Part shown: one piece after another, positions 7,108 to 13,729 of the stretch
Layout: every line of letters begins with the position of its first letter
Position numbering within the stretch: position 1 is the first letter of the stretch
Assembly (NCBI GenBank): GCA_036277075.1
Contig: DASUNQ010000381.1
Location: forward strand, 1-32,618
DNA length: 32,618 nucleotides
Reading direction: 5' to 3'
Source: DASUNQ01 sp036277075
GTDB lineage: Bacteria; Acidobacteriota; Thermoanaerobaculia; Multivoradales; UBA5704
The notes under the pieces: model-generated
The model's input: only the letters and a program-made list of their open reading frames with translations
Databases searched by the model: none
What the model was told of the DNA's origin: nothing
Translations under genes and position numbers: made by a program

Positions 7108-7887
7108 TTATAGTGCTTTCTCCTCCGGCGCGGCAGTCTGTGACTTGCTCCAGCGACGACGGGCCCTGGCAATTAACCAGGTACAGACTGGAACCAGGAG
7201 GACAGTCCAAATCCACGGCCAGTTCCTCACAACAAAAGCAACCAGCAGGGAATCAAATGCCTCTTGGTGGGGCCTTGCCGCACCCTGGTGCTGCAAGCGG
7301 CTGATTTCCCCCCTTTGCAAATCTGCATCGACCGCGGTTAGTGGACGTTCCCAGAGTTCCTGCATGCGCTCGGTAGCGATCATCGTTGCGACAGAAGAGG
7401 CGATGGTTCGCGCGGTCTCGACATCAACCAAGGAGACGTTCAGAACTAGCCTCTCCCGCGCTAAATCGAGCCTGCCCACAATGAGGGCGTCGGCACTCGC
7501 CAGCATGCCGATACGCTGCATCGTACGCGGGTCGACTAGCCCCCCGAGCGCGAATCTCTGTTCGCCAAGTATGGCTTTCAGATTCGAGCGATCCAGGACG
7601 TGGATCGATGATCCACGTCTGGCTAAGGCGCCGGTCAGCGCATCAGATATGAATAACCCGAGCTGCGGTGTGTTCCCCGAGAAGTCCGAAAATGGAACAA
7701 CCGCCACTTCCATTTCTCTGCCAGAAGCCTGAGACAAGAGTTGGTCCGCAACGCGTTCGAGGCTCACCACATAAGCGAAGTCGCGTGATTCAGCCCAGAG
7801 CACGAGAAAAAACCCGAGGAAGCCAAGGGCGGCCAAAGTCCACCCAATTATGGCAAGAACAGCAAGCCGGTTAGGTGCCGACCTCAT
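7108..7887 (-). CDS. Membrane protein with FlgO/CsgG-like domain
   Basis: This 259-residue protein has a transmembrane helix near the N-terminus (about 9-31), a soluble domain (about 58-175), and a second helix near the C-terminus (about 222-240) followed by a basic tail. The middle domain starts with VAVVPFSDFSGN and continues with SDALTGALARRG, VLDRSNLKAIL, GMLASADALIVGRL and LNVSLVDVETARTI, the pattern of FlgO/CsgG-type proteins. In those families the domain is an outer-membrane lipoprotein; two flanking helices and no lipobox make this version unusual. GAGGT lies eight bases before the ATG. No partner gene is apparent, and the codon use and GC are lower than in core genes. Confidence 0.75.
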   Translation of the reverse strand: MRSAPNRLAVLAIIGWTLAALGFLGFFLVLWAESRDFAYVVSLERVADQLLSQASGREMEVAVVPFSDFSGNTPQLGLFISDALTGALARRGSSIHVLDRSNLKAILGEQRFALGGLVDPRTMQRIGMLASADALIVGRLDLARERLVLNVSLVDVETARTIASSVATMIATERMQELWERPLTAVDADLQRGEISRLQHQGAARPHQEAFDSLLVAFVVRNWPWIWTVLLVPVCTWLIARARRRWSKSQTAAPEEKAL

Positions 7888-8211
7888 ATTTCAGGACCTC
7901 GCTGCCACTCGCATATTGATGCCGGTGCTAGGGGCGCGGTAGTTAGGCCGCGTCTCTTCAGGACTGGTTAGCCGGCTGAGCGGCACGCTCCCAGACGACA
8001 CTGCCCGGTCCGTTGAACAGTTCAGACACCTCACCGCGGGAGAGAAGAAGGACAAGCAAGTGCTCTGGCTCGGAGCGTAGACCAATTACTCCACCCTGAG
8101 TAGCTTGATCGTCAATCGCATTCATTCGCACACGCCGTAACGGCCCTTGAGGTGAGCGGCGATGCTAGACGTCCACTCGACTGAGGGTTGGGCCGCGCGC
8201 GCCGTTCATGG
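7888..8211. other. Intergenic stretch without a recognisable gene
   Basis: These ~320 bases lie between two minus-strand genes. A 64-codon open frame on the minus strand has no start signal or recognisable protein. I see no tRNA, strong hairpin or repeat. The GTTAGGC at about 7942 looks like half of an integron core site but has no partner. Confidence 0.5.
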
Positions 8212-8715
8212 TTATCGGGAATCAAGTGTGTAGCTGCGGTCATTCGGGTGCCATACAGGTATCACCACCGCGTGCCGAGGAGCCGAGTACCGCCCTGACC
8301 ACTCTTCGATTGCGTCGAGTCTCGGCTGCATGCGGCGATCGCCTGAGTGCTGCACATTGCGAGCGCACTGTAAAGGGTCATTCTCGAACAATAACCACTC
8401 AAGCGCTATGTCTCCCACATCCTTGCGAACAGTAATCTCCGCCTCTCTCCTGTATTCCTCGTGCACGATCCTGATCTCGGCGACGACGCACTTCCGTCCC
8501 AGCCGCAGGCTTTGGATGAGTTCCGCGTACCGGTTTGCGTCTCGGAATCGGGGCGAGTCTCGGTGAGCGCGTCGCTGAAAGTCGTCGTAGAGCTGCCAGC
8601 CCTGCTCCTCAAGCTGCTTCGCGTATGTCGTCTTTCCCGAGCCGGGTAAGCCTCCCAAAAGAATTAGGAGAACCTCCTCATCTTGGAGACTGCTGGATTG
8701 GTCACTTATGGTCAT
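8212..8715 (-). CDS. P-loop kinase-like protein (AAA_33 type)
   Basis: This 167-residue protein has a Walker A loop GLPGSGKTTYAKQL (about residues 22-35) near the N-terminus, an acidic YDDF soon after (about 43-46), and a region with basic residues (CARNVQHSGDRR) that could be the lid. This layout matches small zeta-toxin/polynucleotide-kinase-like ATPases that phosphorylate small molecules, nucleic acid ends or sugars. The substrate cannot be told. The ATG at 8715 has only a weak upstream purine stretch. It lies directly downstream, on the same strand, of the decayed MntA-HepT remnant, so it may have been cargo of that cassette. Confidence 0.78.
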   Translation of the reverse strand: MTISDQSSSLQDEEVLLILLGGLPGSGKTTYAKQLEEQGWQLYDDFQRRAHRDSPRFRDANRYAELIQSLRLGRKCVVAEIRIVHEEYRREAEITVRKDVGDIALEWLLFENDPLQCARNVQHSGDRRMQPRLDAIEEWSGRYSAPRHAVVIPVWHPNDRSYTLDSR

Positions 8716-8769
8716 CGCGGCCCCATCGACCTGGCGCTCACCGGCGCGACCGAAGTATAGCTCTGGAAG

Positions 8770-9054
8770 CGTCGGCGATGTCGATCGCGAGCTGACAAGC
8801 CTGCAGTGTGTAGAGCACGTTGCTTATGGAGCGAGAGGTCGCGGCGCAGCACCTCCCCGCTCGTGACGCGGCGCCGCAGCTCCTGCAGATGGTCGAGGTG
8901 GCGGCGGAGCTGGACCAGGCGCTCGACGACCCGGCTCACCGGGCGAGCGCCTCGAGCTCGAGCGTGCGCATGCGCCGCCCGCAGCCGCTCCGGCAGCTTG
9001 CCGTCGGCAACCCTTTCCGTGTCGTCGCTCGTCACCGCGCCAGCATAGCGCGCG
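8770..9054 (-). pseudogene. Decayed second copy of the mntA-hepT cassette
   Basis: Reading the minus strand, bases from 9054 encode RYAGAVTSDD and a GKLPERLR segment almost identical to the start of MntA. At about 8976 the sequence jumps to the 3' end of mntA and the start of hepT (VSRVVERLVQLRRHLDHLQ), so about 360 bp holding the nucleotidyltransferase active site are deleted. A one-base insertion near 8822-8828 then shifts the hepT frame; after correction the match continues as NVLYTLQACQLAIDIAD and stops near 8770. The catalytic RNase motif is absent. Neither protein can work. Confidence 0.88.
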
Positions 9055-9162
9055 GGCGCGGGCCCCCGGCTGCAAGGGGTACCCTCGCTCCCCCTTCGCG
9101 GTAGTCTGGAGGCTCCCGGATGAACGCCTCGTTGCGGTGGCAAGGAATGAGTTGAGGCGACG

Positions 9163-9642
9163 ATGCTTGAAGCAAGGCCGATCAGCTTCTTCTCCCAAGA
9201 CTTCGGCATCGAGGCCGGAGGACAGCAGATCGCCCTGCTCGATGTCTCGTGCTGGAAGGAGGCCGGCGAGATCTCGATCCAGGGCCAGCCCTATCGCCTT
9301 TATCGTGAGCGTCTGATGAGTGGGGCCTTCGTGCTGGAAGGCGAGGGGCAGCCTGTCGCGCGCGCCATCAAGCCGAGCCCCTTCCGCTCTCAATTCGACC
9401 TGGAGCTCGATTCCGATCGCTACACTTTGCAACGGGACTCCGCCTTCGGGAGAAGTTTCTCTGTATTCCAGGATAGAGCGGTGGTCGGCAGTATTCGTCC
9501 GGCCGGTGCGTTCACTCGGAGAAGCATTCTCGACTTGCCGTCTGATTGGTCGATTCCTATTCAGGTGTTCGCCTTCTGGCTAGTCTTGGTGATCTGGAAT
9601 CGGGACGGTGCTGCTGCCGCCGCCGCCGGTGCCGGGGGATAG
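9163..9642 (+). CDS. Hypothetical protein, possible Tubby/LURP-like fold
   Basis: This 159-residue protein is beta-rich with repeating short strands (IEAGGQQIALLDVSCW, ISIQGQPYRLYRE, AFVLEGEGQPVARA, YTLQRDSAFGRSFSVF), reminiscent of LURP-one/Tubby C2-like or scramblase-like proteins, though I cannot confirm the family. A single hydrophobic segment near the C-terminus (about 133-149) is followed by an Ala/Gly-rich tail and could anchor it in the membrane. TGAGG precedes the ATG. It is the first of three same-strand genes (with the DUF1801 protein 12 bp downstream and the antitoxin after that). Confidence 0.6.
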   Translation: MLEARPISFFSQDFGIEAGGQQIALLDVSCWKEAGEISIQGQPYRLYRERLMSGAFVLEGEGQPVARAIKPSPFRSQFDLELDSDRYTLQRDSAFGRSFSVFQDRAVVGSIRPAGAFTRRSILDLPSDWSIPIQVFAFWLVLVIWNRDGAAAAAAGAGG

Positions 9643-9654
9643 GAGCCTCGTGAA

Positions 9655-10038
9655 ATGTCCGCCAAGCCCACGACCATCGACGAATACCTCGCACCGTTGA
9701 GCGACGACAAGCGCGCCGCGCTCGAGAGGCTGCGGAAGATCATTCGGGCCGCGGCTCCCAAAGCCGAAGAGTGCATCAGCTATCAGCTCCCCGCCTTCTG
9801 TCTGGACGGAAAGGCCTTCATCTGGATCGGCGCCGCCGCGAATCACTGCGCCATCTACGGTGTGGGCGGAGCCAACGCGGACGAGCTCGAGGACTACGAC
9901 ACCAGCAAGGGCACCATCCGCTTTCAGCCGGACAAGCCCCTGCCGGCGACCCTCGTCCGCAAGCTGGTCAAGGCCCGGATCGCGAAGAACGCGGCCAAAC
10001 AAAAGCCGCGAGCGGGCGGCACCGCACGCCGCCGCTGA
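9655..10038 (+). CDS. DUF1801 (YdhG-like) protein
   Basis: This 127-residue protein has the DUF1801 pattern throughout: TIDEYLAPLSDDKRAALERLRKII at the N-terminus (read in two parts), APKAEECISYQLPAF in the middle, then HCAIYGVGG and YDTSKGTIRFQPDKPLP, ending in a basic tail (about 112-127). Members have a frataxin-like fold; some Bacillus homologues have been proposed as iron chaperones, but most are uncharacterised. It is cytoplasmic with no signal. It lies 12 bp after the preceding gene, suggesting co-transcription. Such genes are common in accessory regions. Confidence 0.88.
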   Translation: MSAKPTTIDEYLAPLSDDKRAALERLRKIIRAAAPKAEECISYQLPAFCLDGKAFIWIGAAANHCAIYGVGGANADELEDYDTSKGTIRFQPDKPLPATLVRKLVKARIAKNAAKQKPRAGGTARRR

Positions 10039-10082
10039 CGCTAAGGCCCACACCTGCCAAGATCGGCACCGGGAAAGACCTC

Positions 10083-10328
10083 ATGTCGAAGCGAGCGCCG
10101 AAGGCAGTATCGAAGTCGAGATTCAAGGCGCAGGCGCTGGAATACTTGCGGGAGGTCGAGAAGTCCGGCAAGGAGCTGGTCATCACTGACCACGGGCGGC
10201 CGGTGCTGAAGGTCGTGCCGTACACCGAAGACCCAGCCGCCGTCCTGGAATCGCTACGCGGCAGCGTATTGCGTTACGACGACCCGCTAGAGCCGGTCGG
10301 CGTCGAAATCTGGGAAACCTCGCGCTGA
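10083..10328 (+). CDS. Phd/YefM-type antitoxin
   Basis: This 81-residue protein has the Phd/YefM layout: an N-terminal DNA-binding part with SRFKAQALEYLREVEKSG, the strongly conserved ITDHGRPVLKVVPY (about residues 37-50), and a C-terminal toxin-binding tail. Such antitoxins repress their own promoter and block a cognate toxin, usually a PIN-domain VapC RNase. GGGAAAGA lies shortly before the ATG. The expected toxin gene is present only as a fragment immediately downstream, so this is an orphan antitoxin. Confidence 0.9.
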   Translation: MSKRAPKAVSKSRFKAQALEYLREVEKSGKELVITDHGRPVLKVVPYTEDPAAVLESLRGSVLRYDDPLEPVGVEIWETSR

Positions 10329-10341
10329 TTCTGCTCGCGCG

Positions 10342-10446
10342 AGCGAACAGCCTCCCGGCCACCTGCACGCCGACCCGGCCGACCGCCTGATCGTCGCCAC
10401 GGCCCTTCTCCCGGCCTGCCTGGCTGCTCGACGAGAGCCAGTTTGA
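10342..10446 (+). pseudogene. Remnant of a VapC-type PIN-domain toxin
   Basis: In the +1 frame relative to the window, these bases encode SEQPPGHLHADPADRLIVAT and a short run-out ending in TGA. HADPADRLIVATA is the C-terminal signature of VapC toxins with the conserved acidic residue of the PIN active site. The N-terminal three quarters, including the first catalytic Asp, are missing: the fragment begins only 14 bases after the antitoxin stop. The end of the fragment abuts the direct repeat at 10445, so the same event may have removed the toxin. Confidence 0.75.
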
Positions 10447-10517
10447 TGGTACCGTCCATGGTGCTCTCATCGACGCGGCGAGTTGGAGGAGGAAGTGCGC
10501 CGCCGGCGGAGTCCGAT
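10445..10517 (+). repeat. ~70-bp imperfect direct repeat, left copy
   Basis: This segment matches 11475-11540 over about 70 bases with a few substitutions and short gaps. The shared core includes TACCGTCCATGGTGCTCTC, then CGACGCGGCG and GTGCGCCGCCGGCGGA. The right copy spans the 5' region of the cupin gene, so this copy looks like a displaced duplicate of that leader. It lies between the VapC remnant and the membrane protein gene. Confidence 0.8.
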
Positions 10518-10534
10518 CCGGAGGGGAATGGGTC

Positions 10535-11092
10535 ATGCCACGCCTCACCCACCAGCTCTCTATGGCGCTAATCCTCTTAGCTATGCTGTCGGTTCCGTGC
10601 ATCGCTTGCGCCCGGCAGCCTAAAGCGGGGACACTCGAGAAACAGGAGTATCTCGATCGGCGCATATATGAGAACGAACTTATCAATCAGCGCCTAAATT
10701 GGCTTCTCGCTTCGCAGAGCCTTCTTTTCGCTGGCTACGGAGCGGTCCTTAGTGCCAGCCTCCAAAAGCACATAAAGGAGCGGGTAGCGAAGGTTGCGGT
10801 CTCGCTCGGCGCCGCGTCAGCGTTCCTCATATGGCTGGGCATCATTGCAGCGCTCGGTGCAAGTATCTCTCTGACGGCGCAGCTCGGGGATGAGCACTTC
10901 ACGCAGGGCCTCCGAACCTGGACGAATTTGACGGGATGGTCTGTACCCTTCTTCCTTCCGCTCCTGTTCATCGGTGCTTGGGTAATGTTGCCAACCACAG
11001 GATTGGCTGTTCCGGCTACCACAGAGGAATCGGAGTTGGCAGGGGCTGTTCAGGCTAGGCGAGAACCCCGAGAGAAGGGGCAAGACAGCTAA
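10535..11092 (+). CDS. Unknown multi-pass membrane protein
   Basis: This 185-residue protein starts with a hydrophobic segment ending in SVPCIACA that may be a signal peptide, then a charged amphipathic stretch with ENELINQRLNWLLASQSLLF (about 49-68). It has three likely transmembrane helices at about 63-77, 89-111 and 132-152, and a charged C-terminal tail. The NQRLNWLLASQ segment is a recurring feature of small uncharacterised membrane proteins in accessory regions. GGAGG at 10520-10524 fits the ATG at 10535. Its GC is clearly lower than that of the core genes. It lies inside the direct-repeat pair. I do not know its function. Confidence 0.75.
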   Translation: MPRLTHQLSMALILLAMLSVPCIACARQPKAGTLEKQEYLDRRIYENELINQRLNWLLASQSLLFAGYGAVLSASLQKHIKERVAKVAVSLGAASAFLIWLGIIAALGASISLTAQLGDEHFTQGLRTWTNLTGWSVPFFLPLLFIGAWVMLPTTGLAVPATTEESELAGAVQARREPREKGQDS

Positions 11093-11108
11093 CCCTTTCC
11101 GCCTTCGT

Positions 11109-11468
11109 TCAGATCCGCTCCGGCTCGCGCACCGTCCGCTCGTCGACCACGTTGCCGGTGTTGAGCGTGCTTGCCGGCTCGAAGAGCAGGAGCTCCACCT
11201 CCTCGTCGGCGCAGGGCCGGTGCTCCACCCCGCGCGGCACGACGACCAGCTCACCCGGCCCGAGTACTAGCGTCTCCTCCCGCAGCTCCATCCGCAGCCG
11301 CCCCTTGAGCACGAGGAACAGCTCGTCCTCGCGCTCGTGATGGTGCCAGACGAACTCTCCCTGGAGCTTAACGAGCTTGACCTCCTGCCCGTTCAGCTCG
11401 GCGACGATCTGCGGTGTCCAGTGCTTGCGGATGAGGTCCAGCTTTTCGGCGAGGTTGACCTTGTCCAT
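11109..11468 (-). CDS. Single-domain cupin protein
   Basis: This 119-residue protein is a compact beta-barrel cupin. Motif 1 is visible in GEFVWHHHEREDELFLVLKG (about residues 37-56) with the His and Glu metal ligands, and motif 2 in PGELVVVPRGVEHRP (about 71-85) with the third His. Such proteins bind a divalent metal and may be isomerases, dioxygenases or small-molecule sensors; the specific reaction is not evident. A second ATG seven codons upstream (11489) lies inside the repeated segment, follows GAGAG, and may be the real start. It converges on the membrane protein gene, 16 bp away. Confidence 0.85.
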   Translation of the reverse strand: MDKVNLAEKLDLIRKHWTPQIVAELNGQEVKLVKLQGEFVWHHHEREDELFLVLKGRLRMELREETLVLGPGELVVVPRGVEHRPCADEEVELLLFEPASTLNTGNVVDERTVREPERI

Positions 11469-11474
11469 AGGGAC

Positions 11475-11540
11475 GATGCTACCGTCCATGGTGCTCTCGT
11501 TCGACGCGGCGCGTTGAGGGAGGGCGGTGCGCCGCCGGCG
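11475..11540 (+). repeat. ~70-bp imperfect direct repeat, right copy
   Basis: This is the partner of 10445-10517. It covers the 5' leader of the cupin gene and the alternative start codon. The two copies enclose about 960 bp carrying the membrane protein and cupin genes. Just beyond it, CCGCCGGCGGA recurs as an inverted copy (to about 11562), which could form a GC-rich hairpin. Confidence 0.8.
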
Positions 11541-11578
11541 GAGGTCAGATCTCCGCCGGCGGCCGTTGTTTTCTGCCG

Positions 11579-11968
11579 TCAGGTCGACTCGCGGGTCGGC
11601 TCCTCGGCGGCGGCCGGCGCGGGAGCCGGCTTCGGTTCCTCCTTCCTCGGCGGCCCCGGCAGCGCGTCGGGCCGGAGGCCGAGCTCGTGGAGCACGTTGG
11701 CGCGCTTGCCGTAGGTGCCCTTGAGCCGGAACACCATGCGGCCGTAGAGGTCGGCGATCCGGTCTTCGGCGAGCGCCCGCTGGCGGACCGCTTCCCTGAG
11801 GCGGCCTTCGTACACGTCGGACTGGGTGAGCAGAGAGTCGATCTGGTCGACGAGCGCGGCCAGCTCGGTGTGGTCGTCCTTGAGGAAAGGGACCTCCTCG
11901 AGGCGGGGCTTCAGCCCCTCCTCGAGGGTTCTCCAGGCCTTCAGCCTGTCTCCTAGGGTTGTGGACAC
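11579..11968 (-). CDS. Small helical protein, unknown
   Basis: This 129-residue protein starts at a GTG with a textbook ribosome binding site (AAAGGAGG, six bases away). It is mostly alpha-helical with coiled-coil potential: LGDRLKAWRTLEEGLKPRL, then HTELAALVDQIDSLL and EGRLREAVRQRALAEDRI, followed by a short RLKGTYGKRANVLHELGL helix and a disordered Pro/Ala/Glu/Lys tail (about 107-129). I do not recognise the family. The upstream frame is open for another 170 codons only because the 21-bp repeat tract has no stops in that phase; the ribosome binding site argues for the GTG. Confidence 0.72.
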   Translation of the reverse strand: MSTTLGDRLKAWRTLEEGLKPRLEEVPFLKDDHTELAALVDQIDSLLTQSDVYEGRLREAVRQRALAEDRIADLYGRMVFRLKGTYGKRANVLHELGLRPDALPGPPRKEEPKPAPAPAAAEEPTREST

Positions 11969-12051
11969 GTCGGTCCTCCTTTCGTGGAAGGTTGTTGGTC
12001 CGGCACTTCGGGACGCTCGCCGGGCGGCGGAAAGGCACCTGCGAGCGGCTG

Positions 12052-12324
12052 GAGATCGCTTCCGGGGCGCGGGGAATGAGCTCCCGAGGCGTCGGGATCG
12101 ATCCCCGGAGCCTGAGGATCGATTCCCGGAGCCTCGGGACCGATTCCCGGGCCTTCGGGATCGGTTCTCGGGCCGTCGGGATCGGTTCCCAGGGCTTGAG
12201 GATCGATTCCCGGGCGTTCGGGATGGATCCTCAGTGCCCCGGGATCGATCCCCGGCGCTCCGGGATCGATCCCGGAGCCTTCGGAAGACATTCCGAGGCT
12301 CCCGGAGGACATCTCCAGGCGCGG
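12052..12324 (+). repeat. Tandem array of ~13 21-bp palindromic repeats
   Basis: Units begin every 21 bases at 12052, 12073, 12094 and so on to 12304. The consensus is GGGATCGATTCCCGGRGCCTC; its first 12 bases (GGGATCGATCCC in several units) are a perfect palindrome, and the 9-base joint is GC-rich. The last clean units form a 22-bp perfect palindrome at 12257-12278. Outer units are degenerate. Units are contiguous, so this is not a CRISPR array. Because 21 is a multiple of three, all frames stay open and spell heptapeptide repeats (GIDPGAP on the minus strand from an ATG at 12333); whether any is translated is not clear. The tract lies between an aminotransferase gene and a small helical protein gene. 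Confidence 0.9.
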
Positions 12325-12475
12325 CCGGGACATCACCCTTCCCGCAGCGGCCTCTCCGTGCCCGGGGGGGATCATCCGGATCCCGGCGGAGGGAAGCGGG
12401 GACTGTTCCTGGGCTGGGGCATGTCGACTCTCCTTTGAACCGGTGCCGGGCGGGATGCCCGAGCCGGAAGCGCTT

Positions 12476-12517
12476 GGATCGTTGGAGTATCTGCATTGAT
12501 CGCAGACTCTACGATCC
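12476..12517 (-). terminator. Inverted repeat downstream of the aminotransferase gene
   Basis: GGATCGT (12476-12482) pairs with ACGATCC (12511-12517), and inner GAGT/ACTC and CTGC/GCAG extend the stem with small bulges around an ATTGATC loop. On the minus strand it lies about 60 bases past the aminotransferase stop codon and may end the bsh-to-aminotransferase transcript. No T-run follows. Confidence 0.5.
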
Positions 12518-12575
12518 AGTCCCCGAAGCGTCAAGTCTTGCGTTCCCGCCCAGAGGGGGAGCTCCGGCCGGTCTT

Positions 12576-13727
12576 CTAGCGGCCGAGGAGCCCGGCGAGG
12601 ACTTCGACGCCGCGCTCGACGACGTCGGGCGGCGCGGCGGTGAAGCAGAGGCGGATGTGGGTGGGGTAGGGGCCGAAGCTGGGGCCCGGGGCGAGGAAGA
12701 GGCCGCGCTCGGCGCACTCCTCGAGGAACCCTTCCAGCCCGCGCTCGCCCAACCGCTCGGCGACGTCCAGGAACAGGAAGGTGCTGCCGCGCGGCGGTTC
12801 CACGCCGAGCCGCGCCGCGGTGCGCGCGCCGGTCGCGGCGTACTGCTCGCGCGCCGCCGCGACCCACTCGTCCCCCGGCCCGGCGAGCGCGCGCAAGGCG
12901 GCGATCTGCGACGCGGTCGGCGTCGAGTAGAAGCTGTGGGTGACGACCTTGCGCAGCTCGCCCATCACCGCGCGCGGCCCGACGACGTAGCCGCAGCGGT
13001 TCCCGGCCATGCCGTAGGCCTTCGAGAAGGAGTGCGCGGCGAAGGTCCGCTCCGGGGCGAGCGGCCGGCAGTAGGTGTGCTCGCCGGCGAAGACGTAGTC
13101 CTCGTAGACCTCGTCGGAGACGATCCACAGGCTCTCGCGGCAGGCCCACTCGACGAGCGCCTCGATCCAGGGGCGGGGGATGAGCCGTCCGGTGGGGTTG
13201 CTCGGCGTGTTGAGGTAGAGGGCGACGGCGCGCGGCGAGAGGTGCCGCCGCGCCACCTCGACCGCCGACTCCGGCGAGTCGGCGACGCCGAAGAACGGCA
13301 CCTCGACCGGCAGGCCGTGGAAGGAGCGGACGATCCCCGAGATCAGCGGCCAGTGCGGCGCCAGCAGCAGGACCTCCTCGCCCGGCTCGAGGATCGCGCC
13401 GGCCACCGCCGCGAGCGCGCCGGTGGCGCCGGCGGCGATCAGCAGGTCGTCGCGGCCGGTCGCGACGCCGGTGCGCGCGCGCTGCCGCTCGGCCACGGCG
13501 TCGAGGAGCTGCGGCATCCCCTGCGGCGCGGCGTAGCGGTGCATGCCGGGGTACTCGGCGACCGTGAGGTCCTCCATGCGGCAGCCTTCCGGGGGCTCCA
13601 TCCAGGTGTCGCCGACGTGCAGCGGATAGACCTCGCCGCGGTGGCGGGCGAGGCGGTCGGCGAGGGCGGAGTAGACGGCGCCGGGGATCGCGGCGACCGA
13701 GGAGGCGGTGCGCGGCGGGCGCGGCAT
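12576..13727 (-). CDS. PLP-dependent class I/II aminotransferase
   Basis: This 383-residue fold-type I aminotransferase has the expected motifs: AAGATGALAAV near the cofactor phosphate (about residue 100), LNTPSNPTGRL (about 170), VSDEVYEDYVF with the pyridine-binding Asp (about 200), SFSKAYGMAGNRCGYVVG with the Schiff-base lysine (about 232), and a final HIRLCF with the substrate carboxylate Arg. Size and motifs fit aspartate/aromatic-type aminotransferases; the substrate is not evident. The ATG at 13727 lies two bases after the DUF2752 stop, indicating tight coupling. It is the last gene of the bsh-led run. Confidence 0.9.
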   Translation of the reverse strand: MPRPPRTASSVAAIPGAVYSALADRLARHRGEVYPLHVGDTWMEPPEGCRMEDLTVAEYPGMHRYAAPQGMPQLLDAVAERQRARTGVATGRDDLLIAAGATGALAAVAGAILEPGEEVLLLAPHWPLISGIVRSFHGLPVEVPFFGVADSPESAVEVARRHLSPRAVALYLNTPSNPTGRLIPRPWIEALVEWACRESLWIVSDEVYEDYVFAGEHTYCRPLAPERTFAAHSFSKAYGMAGNRCGYVVGPRAVMGELRKVVTHSFYSTPTASQIAALRALAGPGDEWVAAAREQYAATGARTAARLGVEPPRGSTFLFLDVAERLGERGLEGFLEECAERGLFLAPGPSFGPYPTHIRLCFTAAPPDVVERGVEVLAGLLGR

Positions 13728-13729
13728 CC

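Noticed and set aside
7936..7949. GTTAGGC as a possible integron attC core site
   Set aside because: No matching RYYYAAC inverse core within the usual 60-140 bases and neighbouring genes are not arranged as a cassette array.
7891..8085. 64-codon minus-strand open frame
   Set aside because: No ribosome binding site and no protein-like pattern.
12052..12324. 21-bp repeats as a CRISPR array
   Set aside because: The units are contiguous with no unique spacers, and no cas genes are present.
11953..12333. 126-codon minus-strand frame with GIDPGAP heptapeptides as a real gene
   Set aside because: It has only a weak ribosome binding site, overlaps the next gene start, and is explained by a repeat period divisible by three. 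Kept as a possibility in the repeat entry.
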